Below are positions 38,626 to 48,354 of a stretch of 64,000 bases of DNA, piece by piece. The DNA is from [Haemophilus] ducreyi. GTDB lineage: Bacteria > Pseudomonadota > Gammaproteobacteria > Enterobacterales > Pasteurellaceae. Both the position numbers and the translations under genes were made by a program. How positions within the stretch are numbered: the first letter of the stretch is position 1; each line of letters begins with the position of its first letter. The notes under the pieces were generated by a model that worked only from the letters and a program-made list of their open reading frames with translations, did no database searches and was not told the origin of the DNA. The stretch covers positions 62,001 to 126,000 of the forward strand of contig NZ_FOJC01000001.1 of assembly GCF_900109315.1 (NCBI RefSeq), written 5' to 3'.

Positions 38626-38727
38626 ATTTTTTGGAAAATTTGCAGTTATTTTAGTACAATTATGCTTGCTTCTCTATGGTCAGTTTGTCATTACTGTATA
38701 AATAGCGCGAATAAACAAGGATAAGAT

Positions 38728-41337
38728 ATGCAACCTAAAGCAAAATATAGAAAAGATTACCAGGCACCTGATTTTACTATTACTGATATTTATCTTGATT
38801 TTCAGCTTGATTCAGATCGTACTTTTGTTATATCTAAATTAAGTGTAGAACGTAAAAAAGCAGGCGCAACGGCATTGCGTTTAGATGGTCATAGCTTTGA
38901 TTTTCTTTCCTTAAAGTTGAATGGTGAGCATTATTCAGCATTCGTAAAAGATGATCAATCACTGACCATTGATGTGAGCGCAGTGGCGGATAAGTTTGAG
39001 CTAGAAATTGAAACGGGCTTAAATCCCGCCCAAAATACTTCCTTGCAGGGTTTATATCAATCAAGTAATGCGATTTGTACGCAATGTGAAGCGGAAGGTT
39101 TTCGCCAAATTACCTATATGCTTGATCGTCCAGATGTATTAGCAAAATATCGCACTAGAATCACCGCTTCTAAAGCAAAATACCCTATTTTATTATCTAA
39201 TGGGAACCGTGTTGCGCAAGGAACATTAACGGATGGGCGTCATTGGGTAGAATGGCAAGATCCTTTTTTAAAACCAAGCTATTTATTTGCTTTAGTGGCA
39301 GGCGATTTTGACTTGTTACAAGATACGTTTGTCACCTGTAGTGGTCGCAAGGTGGCATTAGAAATTTATGTGGATCGTGGCAATTTAGATCGAGCAAGTT
39401 GGGCGATGGAAAGTTTGAAGCGGGCAATGAAATGGGATGAAACACGCTTTGGACTTGAATATGATTTAGATATTTATATGATCGTTGCGGTTGATTTCTT
39501 CAATATGGGGGCGATGGAAAATAAAGGCTTAAATATTTTTAATGCTAAATTTGTATTAGCGAAGCCAGAGACCGCAACCGATAGCGATTATTTAGATATT
39601 GAAAGTGTGATTGGCCATGAATATTTCCATAATTGGACCGGTAATCGTATTACTTGTCGTGATTGGTTTCAATTAAGTTTAAAAGAAGGGCTCACCGTTT
39701 TTCGTGATCAAGAATTTACGGCAGACTTATGGTCCCGCTCTGCAAAACGAATTGACGATGTTCGTTTATTACGTGCGACACAATTTGCTGAAGATGCCAG
39801 CCCAATGGCGCACCCTATTCGTCCTGAAAAAGTGATTGAAATGAATAATTTTTATACCGTCACAGTGTATGAAAAAGGTGCCGAAGTGATTCGTATGTTA
39901 CATACTTTATTAGGTGAGCAACTGTTTCAACAAGGAATGCAATTATATGTAGCAGAAAATGATGGTTCAGCAGCAACGTGTGAAGATTTTATCAGAGCAA
40001 TGGAACGTGCTTCATCCATAGATTTAAGCCAATTCCGCCGTTGGTATAGCCAATCAGGTACGCCAGAATTAACGGTGAGTGATGAATATGATGAAATAAA
40101 TCACACCTATCGTTTATTTGTTTCACAGTATACGCCGGCAACGGCTGATCAATTAGAAAAACTTAACTTACATATTCCACTGAAAATTGAGTTGTATGCG
40201 CAAGAAAATGGCCAAGCTATTCCATTAGAATTTGAAGGCAAGGCTGTTCATAATGTATTAGATATTTTACAAACGCATCAAACGTTTGAATTTGATAACG
40301 TGATGTATAAACCTATTCCTGCATTATTATGTGATTTCTCAGCGCCAGTGAAGTTAGATTATAACTATACTAATCAACAATTAACTGCATTACTGAAATT
40401 TGCTAAAAATAACTTTGTGCGCTGGAATGCAGCACAAACATTATTTAATAATGAATTACGTACTAATCTTGTACGCCATCAAACTGGGCAAACATTATCA
40501 TTTTCTAGCGAATTAATAGAAGCGCTAATTTATGTGTTAGATAATGCTGAAAGCGATATTCAGCTGACAGCCTTAATGCTTCACTTGCCAAAAAGCACAG
40601 AATTTGCTGAGTTATTTAAAGTTATTGATGTAACCGGCATTGTGATTGTTCGCGACTTTGTGTTACGCACCATTGCGGAAACATTACGAGACCGTTTTAT
40701 TCATTTGTATAACCGTTACCGTTGTGACAAGTATCAAGTGGTAGCAAGCGATATAGCAAAACGCGCATTACGCAATGTGTGTTTAACTTACTTAGCATTT
40801 ACTGAAGTGGGCAATCATTTAACCTATAAACATTATCAACAATCGGACAATATGACGGACACGTTGGCGGCGCTTTCAGCCGCGACACAAGCACAATTAA
40901 CTTGTCGTGATCAACTGCTTGCTGATTTTGAGCAAAAATGGCAACAAGATGGTTTAGTCATGGATAAATGGTTTATGCTACAGGCGATGCGTCCTGATGC
41001 AAACGTATTACAGCTAGTGCAAAGTTTATTAACGCACCCAAGTTTTAACTTGAATAATCCAAATCGTGTGCGTTCGCTAATAGGCGCATTTGCTAACCAA
41101 AATCCACAAGCTTTCCACGCGGTTGATGGTTCAGGCTACCGCTTTTTAGTTGATATATTGCTTAAATTAAATCAGCATAATCCACAGTTAGCATCACGTT
41201 TAATTGAACCTTTAATTAAATTATCTCGCTATGATAATCAGCGCCAAACATTAATGAGACGAGGCTTAAAACGTTTGATGGAATTAGATAATTTAGCACC
41301 AGATTTATACGAAAAGATCGAGAAAGCGTTACAATAA
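38728..41337 (+). CDS. pepN: Aminopeptidase N
   Basis: Broad-specificity M1 zinc aminopeptidase of the cytoplasm, completing protein breakdown to amino acids. The 869-residue protein has the substrate-binding GAMENKGLNIF near residue 270, zinc motif VIGHEYFHNWTGNRITCRDWFQLSLKEGLT near 305, with the second Glu ligand 18 residues after HEYFH, and the active-site Tyr in FYTVTVYEKGAEVIRM near 390. The length and ending agree with the E. coli enzyme (870). An AAGGATAAG ribosome site precedes the ATG. It is divergent from mfd. Confidence 0.97.
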   Translation: MQPKAKYRKDYQAPDFTITDIYLDFQLDSDRTFVISKLSVERKKAGATALRLDGHSFDFLSLKLNGEHYSAFVKDDQSLTIDVSAVADKFELEIETGLNPAQNTSLQGLYQSSNAICTQCEAEGFRQITYMLDRPDVLAKYRTRITASKAKYPILLSNGNRVAQGTLTDGRHWVEWQDPFLKPSYLFALVAGDFDLLQDTFVTCSGRKVALEIYVDRGNLDRASWAMESLKRAMKWDETRFGLEYDLDIYMIVAVDFFNMGAMENKGLNIFNAKFVLAKPETATDSDYLDIESVIGHEYFHNWTGNRITCRDWFQLSLKEGLTVFRDQEFTADLWSRSAKRIDDVRLLRATQFAEDASPMAHPIRPEKVIEMNNFYTVTVYEKGAEVIRMLHTLLGEQLFQQGMQLYVAENDGSAATCEDFIRAMERASSIDLSQFRRWYSQSGTPELTVSDEYDEINHTYRLFVSQYTPATADQLEKLNLHIPLKIELYAQENGQAIPLEFEGKAVHNVLDILQTHQTFEFDNVMYKPIPALLCDFSAPVKLDYNYTNQQLTALLKFAKNNFVRWNAAQTLFNNELRTNLVRHQTGQTLSFSSELIEALIYVLDNAESDIQLTALMLHLPKSTEFAELFKVIDVTGIVIVRDFVLRTIAETLRDRFIHLYNRYRCDKYQVVASDIAKRALRNVCLTYLAFTEVGNHLTYKHYQQSDNMTDTLAALSAATQAQLTCRDQLLADFEQKWQQDGLVMDKWFMLQAMRPDANVLQLVQSLLTHPSFNLNNPNRVRSLIGAFANQNPQAFHAVDGSGYRFLVDILLKLNQHNPQLASRLIEPLIKLSRYDNQRQTLMRRGLKRLMELDNLAPDLYEKIEKALQ

Positions 41338-41382
41338 TCACATCATTTGTTGGTTAGCTACAATTGCTTGCTTAAAAAGATT

Positions 41383-41434
41383 AAGCGGTCTAATTTAATC
41401 AAAATTTGCAAATAAAAGATTAAAGTAGGCCGCT
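41383..41434. terminator. Inverted uptake motifs between pepN and plsY
   Basis: AAGCGGTCTAATTTAATC (41383-41400) and GATTAAAGTAGGCCGCTT (41417-41434) are 18-base arms with two mismatches. The structure lies between converging genes and probably terminates both. Confidence 0.7.
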
Positions 41435-41448
41435 TATTTTTGAACGGA

Positions 41449-42048
41449 TTACTTACTTCTTAATTTATCCCATAGCCGTTCTTCTTGGCCACGCCATAAT
41501 CTCTGAATATTATCGTGATGACGATAGATCAATAAACAACAGATTAATGCGACTGGAAAAGTAAATTCAGGTTTAAAACACCAAATATAAAAGGGCGCAG
41601 TCAACGCCATAATCACCGCACTCAATGAAGAAAACCTCGTGAGTAAGAATATGATTAACCAAGTACAGATCATTGTAGTTGAGGCAACAATACTAATTGG
41701 AAAGAATACGCCAAAGGCTGTTGCTACTCCTTTCCCGCCACGAAATTGAAAGAAAATAGGAAAAATATGCCCTAAGCAAGCCGCTAAGCCAATCAAGCCA
41801 ATGGCAGATGGTGATAAATCGCAGCGAAAGGCGATTAGCACCGGCAAACTGCCTTTTAACGTATCAAATAATAACACACCGATAGCCGCTAATTTACCAC
41901 CATTCCGCAACACATTCGTTGCTCCCGGATTATGAGAACCATTTTGGCGAGGATCGGGTAATCCTGCCAAACGGCAGAAAATAATCGCACTGCAAATTGA
42001 ACCCAGTAAATAAGCGGTCAGAATCAGCAAATAAGCAGTGAGTGTCAT
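41449..42048 (-). CDS. plsY: Acyl-phosphate:glycerol-3-phosphate acyltransferase
   Basis: Inner-membrane enzyme that transfers the acyl group from acyl phosphate to glycerol 3-phosphate, the first step of phospholipid synthesis. The 199-residue protein has about five membrane segments and the three family motifs: [12 protein letters not shown] near residue 36, [21 protein letters not shown] near 93, and [13 protein letters not shown] near the end. I start at the ATG at 42048 because AAAGGACC lies just upstream; the frame is open 13 codons further. It diverges from folB. Confidence 0.94.
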   Translation of the reverse strand: MTLTAYLLILTAYLLGSICSAIIFCRLAGLPDPRQNGSHNPGATNVLRNGGKLAAIGVLLFDTLKGSLPVLIAFRCDLSPSAIGLIGLAACLGHIFPIFFQFRGGKGVATAFGVFFPISIVASTTMICTWLIIFLLTRFSSLSAVIMALTAPFYIWCFKPEFTFPVALICCLLIYRHHDNIQRLWRGQEERLWDKLRSK

Positions 42049-42122
42049 AAAAGGTCCTTTCTCTCGATGTTCTATGCTATATTTCACTCAAATAGTACCA
42101 TAACTTTATGAGGAAAACTAAA

Positions 42123-42479
42123 ATGGCGGATAAAGTTTTTATTCACGAATTGACCGCATTTGCGGCTATTGGCGCTTATGATTGGGAGCATACGATTAAA
42201 CAACGTTTAGTGTTTAATATCGAAATGGCATGGGATTTTACGCAAGCCGTGATGACGGAAGATCTGCAATATTGCTTAAATTATGCAGAGATTTCAGAAA
42301 AAATATTGCACTTTGTTGAATCTAAACCATTTAAATTAGTTGAAACGGTCGCACATCAGGTAGCGGATTTTTTGCAAGAAAATTATGCAATTCAAGCGCT
42401 TAGAATTGAATTGCATAAGCCAAAAGCAGTTGCTCAAGCAAGTAGTATTGGTGTGATTGTGGAACGAAGTGCCGATTAG
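42123..42479 (+). CDS. folB: Dihydroneopterin aldolase
   Basis: Converts dihydroneopterin to 6-hydroxymethyldihydropterin and glycolaldehyde in folate synthesis. The 118-residue protein shows the family features MADKVFIHELTAFAAIGAYDWEH, with the GxYxWE motif, LNYAEISEKILHFVESKPFKLVETVAHQVADFL with the conserved Glu, and IELHKPKAVAQASSIGV with the catalytic Lys. ATG at 42123 has GAGG 9 bases upstream. plsY and folB diverge, the same pairing as in E. coli (plsY/folB). Confidence 0.95.
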   Translation: MADKVFIHELTAFAAIGAYDWEHTIKQRLVFNIEMAWDFTQAVMTEDLQYCLNYAEISEKILHFVESKPFKLVETVAHQVADFLQENYAIQALRIELHKPKAVAQASSIGVIVERSAD

Positions 42480-42567
42480 CTGAGATTTCGCTTATAGTTA
42501 TGAGCTATCACAACTCACACCACACTAGTTAGCTATAATAATTAATTTATTCAAGAGGGAAATGACT

Positions 42568-43461
42568 ATGCCAACTTTATCTGCACTCCAACATCGATTA
42601 GCGCAGTTAGCAGAACAGAAAAACGAACCGCTTACATTAGCAATTATTGAACAGCTTAAACAGCAATCTTATCAAGGTGCGTTATCCGCACCACTAGTGC
42701 AACAATTTTGTCAGCAATTTTCGTTATCTAAAATTGAATTAGGCTTAGCTTGTGTACCTATTGCAGCTTGTTACGCATTGACACCCGTGTCACATTTTTA
42801 CGTGGGGGCTGTTGCTATAGGGCTATCAGGCAGTTTTTATTTTGGCGCTAACCAAGAGTTTGCAGGGATCGCAATGCAACAAACTGTACACGCCGAACAA
42901 AGTGCGATCTCGCACGCTTGGCTTGCGTGCGAAGGGGCAATCAGTGATATGGTGGTAAATTGCACCCCTTGTGGGCATTGCCGTCAGTTTATGAATGAAT
43001 TAAACACCGCTACAACATTGCAAATTCACTTACCACATCGGCAACACAATACATTACAACAATATTTAATTGATGCCTTTGGGCCGAAAGATCTAAATAT
43101 TGCCAATGTATTGTTTGATCAACAACACATAGCGCTACCTTTACAAGGCGATGCACTAGTCCAAGCGGCGATCAAGGAGGCACAACAGGCTTATGCACCT
43201 TATAGTCAAGCAGTCAGTGCAGCCGCATTACAAGTAGGGGAGCAAATAGTTTGTGGTCGTTATGCAGAAAATGCGGCGTTTAATCCTAGTTTATTACCAT
43301 TACAAAGTGCATTAAATTATCGCCGATTTTTAGGTTTATCTGATGTGGCGGTCAGTCGTGTAGTGATGGTGGAAAAACGAGCAGAGCTAAGCCATTATCA
43401 TATGAGTAAAGCCTTAGCTGAAACAGCATTGGGATTAACACTAGAGTACATAGCGGTTTAA
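42568..43461 (+). CDS. cdd: Cytidine deaminase (two-domain form)
   Basis: Deaminates cytidine and deoxycytidine to uridine forms in pyrimidine salvage. The ~297-residue length is the dimeric enterobacterial type with a catalytic domain and a degenerate C-terminal copy. Zinc ligands and the catalytic Glu appear in VHAEQSAISHAWL near residue 105 and TPCGHCRQFMNEL near 130. The C-terminal domain repeats the fold but has lost the HAE and PCxxC residues (YAPYSQAVSAAALQ, YAENAAFNPSLLPLQSAL). I prefer ATG 42568, with GAGG 9 bases upstream, over 42562. Confidence 0.95.
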   Translation: MPTLSALQHRLAQLAEQKNEPLTLAIIEQLKQQSYQGALSAPLVQQFCQQFSLSKIELGLACVPIAACYALTPVSHFYVGAVAIGLSGSFYFGANQEFAGIAMQQTVHAEQSAISHAWLACEGAISDMVVNCTPCGHCRQFMNELNTATTLQIHLPHRQHNTLQQYLIDAFGPKDLNIANVLFDQQHIALPLQGDALVQAAIKEAQQAYAPYSQAVSAAALQVGEQIVCGRYAENAAFNPSLLPLQSALNYRRFLGLSDVAVSRVVMVEKRAELSHYHMSKALAETALGLTLEYIAV

Positions 43462-43470
43462 TTTTTGACT

Positions 43471-43497
43471 AAAAAAGCACCGCTTAGGTGCTTTTTT
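43471..43497. terminator. Bidirectional terminator between cdd and ftsX
   Basis: AAAAAAGCACC (43471-43481) and GGTGCTTTTTT (43487-43497) form an 11-bp stem with a 5-base loop. It serves converging cdd and ftsX. Confidence 0.9.
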
Positions 43498-43501
43498 AAC
43501 T

Positions 43502-44440
43502 TTAATATTTGGATCCAATCCTATAAATATAACGATTTGTTGCCAGTTTTGCAGAAAGCCACCCCATAAAGACACACACAGTCACGATGAAGAAAAACTC
43601 ACTGAATACTAGGCCATTTAACTCAAATTTGACAGTAAAAATATCCGTTACATATTTGACTACGCCAGTAAAATACTTAATAAGTAAGTTACTGAATAAC
43701 GCTGCCAAAGCACTGCCTGCTAAACCATAAAGCATCCCTTTACATAGAAAAGCACGAGCAATAAAGTAGTCAGTAGCACCTAATAACTGTTGTACCTCAA
43801 TTGAAGTTTTACTATTAGCAACATCAGTTCGCACCGCATTGCCAATCACTAAAAAAACGGAAGTGAGCATTAAAATAGTGCAGATAATCGCAATGCGGGC
43901 AATTAGCCACGTCAATGAAGTTAGTTTGGCAAGCCAATCATTATCTAAACGAACTTCTTGCACGCCTTTAATTGCTTGTAAGCCATTGCGTAAAGCTAAC
44001 ATTGAATCATTATTTGTAAAAGTCGCTTTTGGTTTTAAGGTAACGACGGCAGGCAAAGGATTATCATCAATAATATCTAAAGCTTCGCCAAAACCTGACC
44101 AAGAACGAAACTCTTCTAAACTTTGTTGTCGGGAAATATAGTTGAGTGATTCGATTTTATCCGCATCAAAATGGCGGATTTGTTCAACCACAGCATTTAC
44201 GTCATGTTCTGCTAAATTTTTATGTAAATAAATGGTTAGCTCAGGTTCTGGATAAAATTCACTGGCAGCTTGATGGGTATTTTTCCACAACAAATAGCTT
44301 ACTATCGGCATAGTGAGTGAGGCCGCAATCACTAATATCGTGAGAAAGGTGCCAAATTTACGTTGCATCAGGTCTTGCCAGACAGTACGTAGCGTGTAGC
44401 GTGTTTGTGCGCCAAAATGGCTATTAAATGAACGGACCAT
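43502..44440 (-). CDS. ftsX: Cell division protein FtsX
   Basis: Membrane partner of FtsE at the septum; FtsEX controls peptidoglycan hydrolase activation through EnvC. The 312-residue protein has a cytoplasmic N-terminus, one membrane helix (FLTILVIAASLTMPIVSYLLW), a periplasmic domain of about 120 residues, and three C-terminal helices. The topology matches the MacB/FtsX family. It is the last gene of ftsY-ftsE-ftsX, 9 bases after ftsE. Confidence 0.95.
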   Translation of the reverse strand: MVRSFNSHFGAQTRYTLRTVWQDLMQRKFGTFLTILVIAASLTMPIVSYLLWKNTHQAASEFYPEPELTIYLHKNLAEHDVNAVVEQIRHFDADKIESLNYISRQQSLEEFRSWSGFGEALDIIDDNPLPAVVTLKPKATFTNNDSMLALRNGLQAIKGVQEVRLDNDWLAKLTSLTWLIARIAIICTILMLTSVFLVIGNAVRTDVANSKTSIEVQQLLGATDYFIARAFLCKGMLYGLAGSALAALFSNLLIKYFTGVVKYVTDIFTVKFELNGLVFSEFFFIVTVCVFMGWLSAKLATNRYIYRIGSKY

Positions 44441-44449
44441 TCTCTCTCC

Positions 44450-45103
44450 TTAATTTTTAAGATGACCTTGTTCTAATATTAAGCATGGTTTGGGCCGTTT
44501 TGAAATCATGCTAGTATCGTGTGTCGCAATGAGCACGGTGGTCCCAGTCTGATTAAACTCTTCAAATAAACGAAAGATTTCAAATGAGAGTTTTTCATCT
44601 AAGTTACCAGTCGGTTCATCTGCTAATAATAAAATAGGACGATGAACAATTGCACGAGCAATATCGACCCGCTGTTGCTCTCCGCCAGAAAGATGTAAAG
44701 GGCGATAGTTTGCTTTATTGGCTAATCCTACGCGCTCTAAAGCGATTCGTGCTTCACGTTCAACGATTTGTTGGTTAATGCCTTGAATAATTAATGGCAA
44801 AGCGACATTATCTAGAATAGTTCGATCAGTTAATAAACGATAATTTTGATGTACCATACCAATTTGACGACGTAAAAATGGGAGTTCATGGAAGTCTAAA
44901 CGCGTAATATCGTGACCATTAAAAATAATTTGCCCCCCGTTTGCCTGTTCAATGCCCATAATCAATTTGAGTAATGTACTTTTGCCTGCACCAGAATGGC
45001 CAGTTAAGTAGGTCATACCACCTGCGGGTAAATGAAAATTAATACCTTGTAAAGCAGGTTGCCCGCCTTTATAGGCCTTACTTACGTTTGTAAATGTAAT
45101 CAT
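44450..45103 (-). CDS. ftsE: Cell division ATP-binding protein FtsE
   Basis: ATPase of FtsEX. The 217-residue protein has Walker A GHSGAGKST at residues 35-43, signature LSGGE at 138-142, Walker [14 protein letters not shown] near 158-170 and H-loop ATHD. FtsE-specific features include ITFTNVSKAYKGGQPALQGINF at the start and LRRQIGMVHQNYRLLTDRTILDNV near 77. It is located between ftsY and ftsX in the conserved order. Confidence 0.96.
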   Translation of the reverse strand: MITFTNVSKAYKGGQPALQGINFHLPAGGMTYLTGHSGAGKSTLLKLIMGIEQANGGQIIFNGHDITRLDFHELPFLRRQIGMVHQNYRLLTDRTILDNVALPLIIQGINQQIVEREARIALERVGLANKANYRPLHLSGGEQQRVDIARAIVHRPILLLADEPTGNLDEKLSFEIFRLFEEFNQTGTTVLIATHDTSMISKRPKPCLILEQGHLKN

Positions 45104-45141
45104 TGTATTACCTTTTGCCGATCTTATTTGATTAAGGGATT

Positions 45142-46692
45142 TTATTCGTCGTATTCAAATAATGCGTCGATAAATTCTTCTGCATTGAATGGCCGTAAGT
45201 CATCAATTTTTTCCCCGACACCAATAAAACGAATCGGTAAATTAAATTGATCAGCAATGGCAAAAATAACGCCACCTTTAGCCGTACCATCTAATTTAGT
45301 TAATGTAATGCCAGTTAAACCGGTCGCTTCATTAAATAATTTAGCTTGGCTAATGGCATTTTGACCCGTGCCTGCATCTAGCGTCAACATAATTTCATGC
45401 GGTGCTGACTCATTATATTTTTTCATTACACGCACAATTTTTTTCAGCTCATCCATTAAATGATTTTTATTTTGTAAACGGCCTGCCGTATCTGCAATTA
45501 AAATATCAATGCCTTTGGAGGCTGCGGATTGCATTGCATCAAAAATAACTGATGCAGAATCTGCGCCGGTTGTTTGTGCCACGACCGGAATATTATTTCT
45601 TTCGCCCCAAACTTGTAATTGTTCAACCGCCGCTGCACGGAATGTATCGCCAGCTGCAAGCATTACAGATTTGCCTTCATCTTGTAATTTTTTAGCTAAT
45701 TTACCAATGGTGGTTGTTTTACCTACGCCATTAACACCAACCATTAAAATGACATAAGGTTTTGTAAGCGGATCAATTTCAAGCGGTTTATCAATGGGCT
45801 TTAATACATTTGCTAATTCAATTTTTAATTGCTGATAAAGCAAATCTGCGTCTTTTAACTGCTTTTTAGTGGCGTGCGTGGTTAGGTTTTGAATGATTTT
45901 GGTGGTGGTGGGCATACCTAGATCAGCCATTAACAAACGTTCTTCTAATTCTTCAAACAGTTCATCATCAATTTTTTTACCGCGAAAGAATTCACGAAAG
46001 TTGGAACCAATATTTTGTTTGGTTTTAATTAAACCTTTTAATAAACGACTAAAAAAACCATTCTCATTTGTTTTTTCGGAATGGTTATCGACAGTAATAA
46101 CCGGCGATATCGATGGTGTTATTGCATTTTCAGTGATCTCGATCGCTTGTTCGATCTCGGTTTCAGAGGGTAGTTTGCTGATTCCTGTGGTTTGAGTGAA
46201 TGCACATGGCTCATCAGGCAAAATGGACGTGCAATCAGGTTGTATTGTTGGCAGGTCAATATGATCGGCTGGTTGTCTAGCCGTATCAATAATCGCAATC
46301 GATTGCAGTTTCTCTTCTTCGAAAGCGTGTTCAATTTTTTCGGCAGAAGCTTGGATAAATTTTTTTGTTTCTTCAACGGAATTATCAATGAATTCATCTA
46401 TTTTTTCAGCTTGTTGCGCCACGAATTCATCTATCTTGGCTAATTTTTCTTCTGCGGAAGTCTCTAATTTTTCTAAATTATCCGATCGCTCGTATTGATC
46501 AATAATCTGTTCAACGTTATTTTCAAGCGGTTCAATTTGGTTTGTATCTTGCGGTAATGTTTGATTATCTTCAACCACCTGAGTTGCTAAGGGGGGTGCT
46601 TCTGTTATTGTTGTTTCAGGCTCTGCTGGTTTTGTGTGTTCTTTTTTGCGAAAATTTAACCACGACAAAAAGCCTTTTTTCTTTTCTGCCAT
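45142..46692 (-). CDS. ftsY: Signal recognition particle receptor FtsY
   Basis: SRP receptor GTPase that docks ribosome-nascent chains at the membrane. The 516-residue protein has a Lys-rich start (MAEKKKGFLSWLNFRKKE), a long acidic A domain (about residues 20-190), then the N and G domains with GVNGVGKTTTIGKLA near 320, DTFRAAAVEQL, the DTAGRLQNK motif and TKLDGTAKGG. It ends with the GVGEKIDDLRPF closing loop. GTGAGAAAAAT precedes the ATG. It opens the ftsYEX operon and diverges from rsmD. Confidence 0.97.
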   Translation of the reverse strand: MAEKKKGFLSWLNFRKKEHTKPAEPETTITEAPPLATQVVEDNQTLPQDTNQIEPLENNVEQIIDQYERSDNLEKLETSAEEKLAKIDEFVAQQAEKIDEFIDNSVEETKKFIQASAEKIEHAFEEEKLQSIAIIDTARQPADHIDLPTIQPDCTSILPDEPCAFTQTTGISKLPSETEIEQAIEITENAITPSISPVITVDNHSEKTNENGFFSRLLKGLIKTKQNIGSNFREFFRGKKIDDELFEELEERLLMADLGMPTTTKIIQNLTTHATKKQLKDADLLYQQLKIELANVLKPIDKPLEIDPLTKPYVILMVGVNGVGKTTTIGKLAKKLQDEGKSVMLAAGDTFRAAAVEQLQVWGERNNIPVVAQTTGADSASVIFDAMQSAASKGIDILIADTAGRLQNKNHLMDELKKIVRVMKKYNESAPHEIMLTLDAGTGQNAISQAKLFNEATGLTGITLTKLDGTAKGGVIFAIADQFNLPIRFIGVGEKIDDLRPFNAEEFIDALFEYDE

Positions 46693-46771
46693 ATTTTTCT
46701 CACTTTTCCTTTTAAAATGGACTAAACTTAGCTAGTTTACCAAATAATCGTTATTTTTTCCTTTATATTAT

Positions 46772-47365
46772 ATGAAAAAAACTCGTAATCTTCCTAAACA
46801 GACTAAGCAAAGCGGTGAAGTTCGCATTATTGCAGGATTATGGCGTGGACGAAAGTTGTCCGTGTTAAATGCTGAGGGGTTGCGCCCTACTTCCGATCGT
46901 GTAAAAGAGATGTTATTTAATTGGCTAATGCATGATGTTGCTGGTTGTTATTGTTTAGATTGTTTTGCCGGCAGTGGTTCATTAGGCATTGAGGCGCTTT
47001 CTCGACAAGCAAAAGCGGTGGTTTTTCTTGAGAAATTTGCGAATGCTGCGAGCGTGTTGCGTAATAATGTTGCCCATTTAACCGGTGCTAATGCAAGTGT
47101 CATTAATACGGATACATTACAATACCTTGCACAAAAAAATACGCAACAACCTTTTGAACTCGTGTTTATTGATCCTCCATTCCATAATAATTTAGTGCCG
47201 GAGATTATTGCATTACTTGAGCGAAATGATTGGCTTGTTAGTAAAGCGCTGATTTATGTTGAAACTGAAAAAGATCATTTGGCGCTTCAATTGCCAGCTA
47301 ACTGGCAACTTTTGAAAGAAAAAGTGACAGGGCAAGTAATAAGTCGGTTATTTCAACGTCTATAA
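46772..47365 (+). CDS. rsmD: 16S rRNA (guanine966-N2)-methyltransferase
   Basis: Methylates G966 of 16S rRNA in the small subunit. The 197-residue protein shows VRIIAGLWRGRKL near residue 17, LRPTSDRVKEMLFNWL near 39, the SAM site LDCFAGSGSLGIEALSRQA near 64, and the catalytic VFIDPPFHNN near 131. Its pairing with ftsY on the opposite strand is the usual gammaproteobacterial arrangement. No good ribosome site precedes the ATG. Confidence 0.95.
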   Translation: MKKTRNLPKQTKQSGEVRIIAGLWRGRKLSVLNAEGLRPTSDRVKEMLFNWLMHDVAGCYCLDCFAGSGSLGIEALSRQAKAVVFLEKFANAASVLRNNVAHLTGANASVINTDTLQYLAQKNTQQPFELVFIDPPFHNNLVPEIIALLERNDWLVSKALIYVETEKDHLALQLPANWQLLKEKVTGQVISRLFQRL

Positions 47366-47399
47366 ATTTGTGGCATATTAAGCGCTCTATTTACTTATT

Positions 47400-47723
47400 T
47401 TGAAAACAATTATGCATAAATTAACACCAGATGAAGCAATTGATATTGCCTACGATATTTTTCTTGAAATGGCTGGAGAACATTTAGAACCCGCTGATAT
47501 TTTATTGTTTAACTTGCAATTTGAAGAACGTGGTGCCGTGGAGATGGTTGAAACTTCAGACCGTTGGGAGGAAGAGATTGGTACGCTAATTGATCCAACC
47601 GCATTTGCCGAAGTTTGGGTTGGTTTGGTCAATGATAAAGATGAAATGGACGATGTTTTTGCCCGCTTCTTAATTTCACATCAAGCTGAGAACCGCGAGT
47701 ATCACGTTATCTGGAAAGAATAA
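47400..47723 (+). CDS. DUF440 protein, putative double-stranded DNA mimic (YciU/HI1450-like)
   Basis: A strongly acidic protein of the DUF440 family, for which the Haemophilus member HI1450 was described as a dsDNA mimic able to bind HU. Diagnostic parts are [41 protein letters not shown] and [16 protein letters not shown], ending in EYHVIWKE. The TTG at 47400 gives 107 residues, matching my recollection of HI1450; the ATG at 47412 gives 103. Neither has a clear ribosome site. It follows rsmD closely. Confidence 0.9.
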   Translation: MKTIMHKLTPDEAIDIAYDIFLEMAGEHLEPADILLFNLQFEERGAVEMVETSDRWEEEIGTLIDPTAFAEVWVGLVNDKDEMDDVFARFLISHQAENREYHVIWKE

Positions 47724-47738
47724 CTTTTAAGGAGAACT

Positions 47739-48248
47739 ATGTCTATCGTTCAAGCTCAACCGCCTACTGCGTTTTCACTACAATTTCGTGATGCTATGGC
47801 ACATTTATCTGCTGCCGTCAGCATTGTTACTACTAATGGTATAGCGGGCAAAATTGGTTTGACTGTCTCATCAGTTTGTTCCGTGACAGATACACCACCA
47901 ACATTATTGTTTTGTATTAATAAAAATAGTGGAGTACACGATATTATACAAGAAAATGGTAAGGTTTGTATTAATGTGTTAAACCACCAGCAAGAAGAAA
48001 TGGCAAAACATTTTGCCAGTATGTTGCCGAGTACTATGGAAGAGCGTTTTGGTTGGGATATGTGGGATCAAGGAATTGATGGCTTGCCCATTTTGCGTGA
48101 TGCGATTTCTGCTCTACAAGGTGATATTATTGATACTCATTCTGTTGGCACGCATACTATTTTTATGGTGCAACTGAAGCATATTGAGGTTAAGCCAAGT
48201 AATAGTTTGGTTTATTTTGGTCGTCAATTTAAAGTGATTACGATCTAA
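47739..48248 (+). CDS. HpaC-like flavin reductase
   Basis: A 169-residue protein of the flavin reductase (HpaC) family, which supplies reduced flavin to two-component monooxygenases. It starts with FRDAMAHLSAAVSIVTTNGIAGKIGLTVSSVCSVTD, in which the flavin-binding TxSS segment is clear, then TLLFCINKNSGVHDII, and ends with LVYFGRQFKVI. No monooxygenase partner gene is near, so the acceptor is unknown. AAGGAGAAC precedes the ATG, 15 bases after the DUF440 gene, in the same probable operon. Confidence 0.87.
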   Translation: MSIVQAQPPTAFSLQFRDAMAHLSAAVSIVTTNGIAGKIGLTVSSVCSVTDTPPTLLFCINKNSGVHDIIQENGKVCINVLNHQQEEMAKHFASMLPSTMEERFGWDMWDQGIDGLPILRDAISALQGDIIDTHSVGTHTIFMVQLKHIEVKPSNSLVYFGRQFKVITI

Positions 48249-48262
48249 TCACGGTTAAGTAT

Positions 48263-48290
48263 AACCGACAAAAATAGTTGGTTTTTTATT
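48263..48290 (+). terminator. Terminator after the flavin reductase gene
   Basis: AACCGAC (48263-48269) and GTTGGTT (48277-48283) form a 7-bp stem with one G-T pair, followed by TTTTATT. A second small hairpin, CGGTTA and TAACCG, overlaps just upstream. Confidence 0.65.
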
Positions 48291-48354
48291 GTTTACCCAT
48301 AGGAAAGGGGTAAAATTTGTTATGCTTATTATTTATATTAAATGAGGATTTAAG

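Noticed and set aside
40270-40285. CAAACGTTTG palindrome inside pepN
   Set aside because: It resembles the PurR core but lacks the flanking GC and lies deep in a coding region, so it is probably chance.
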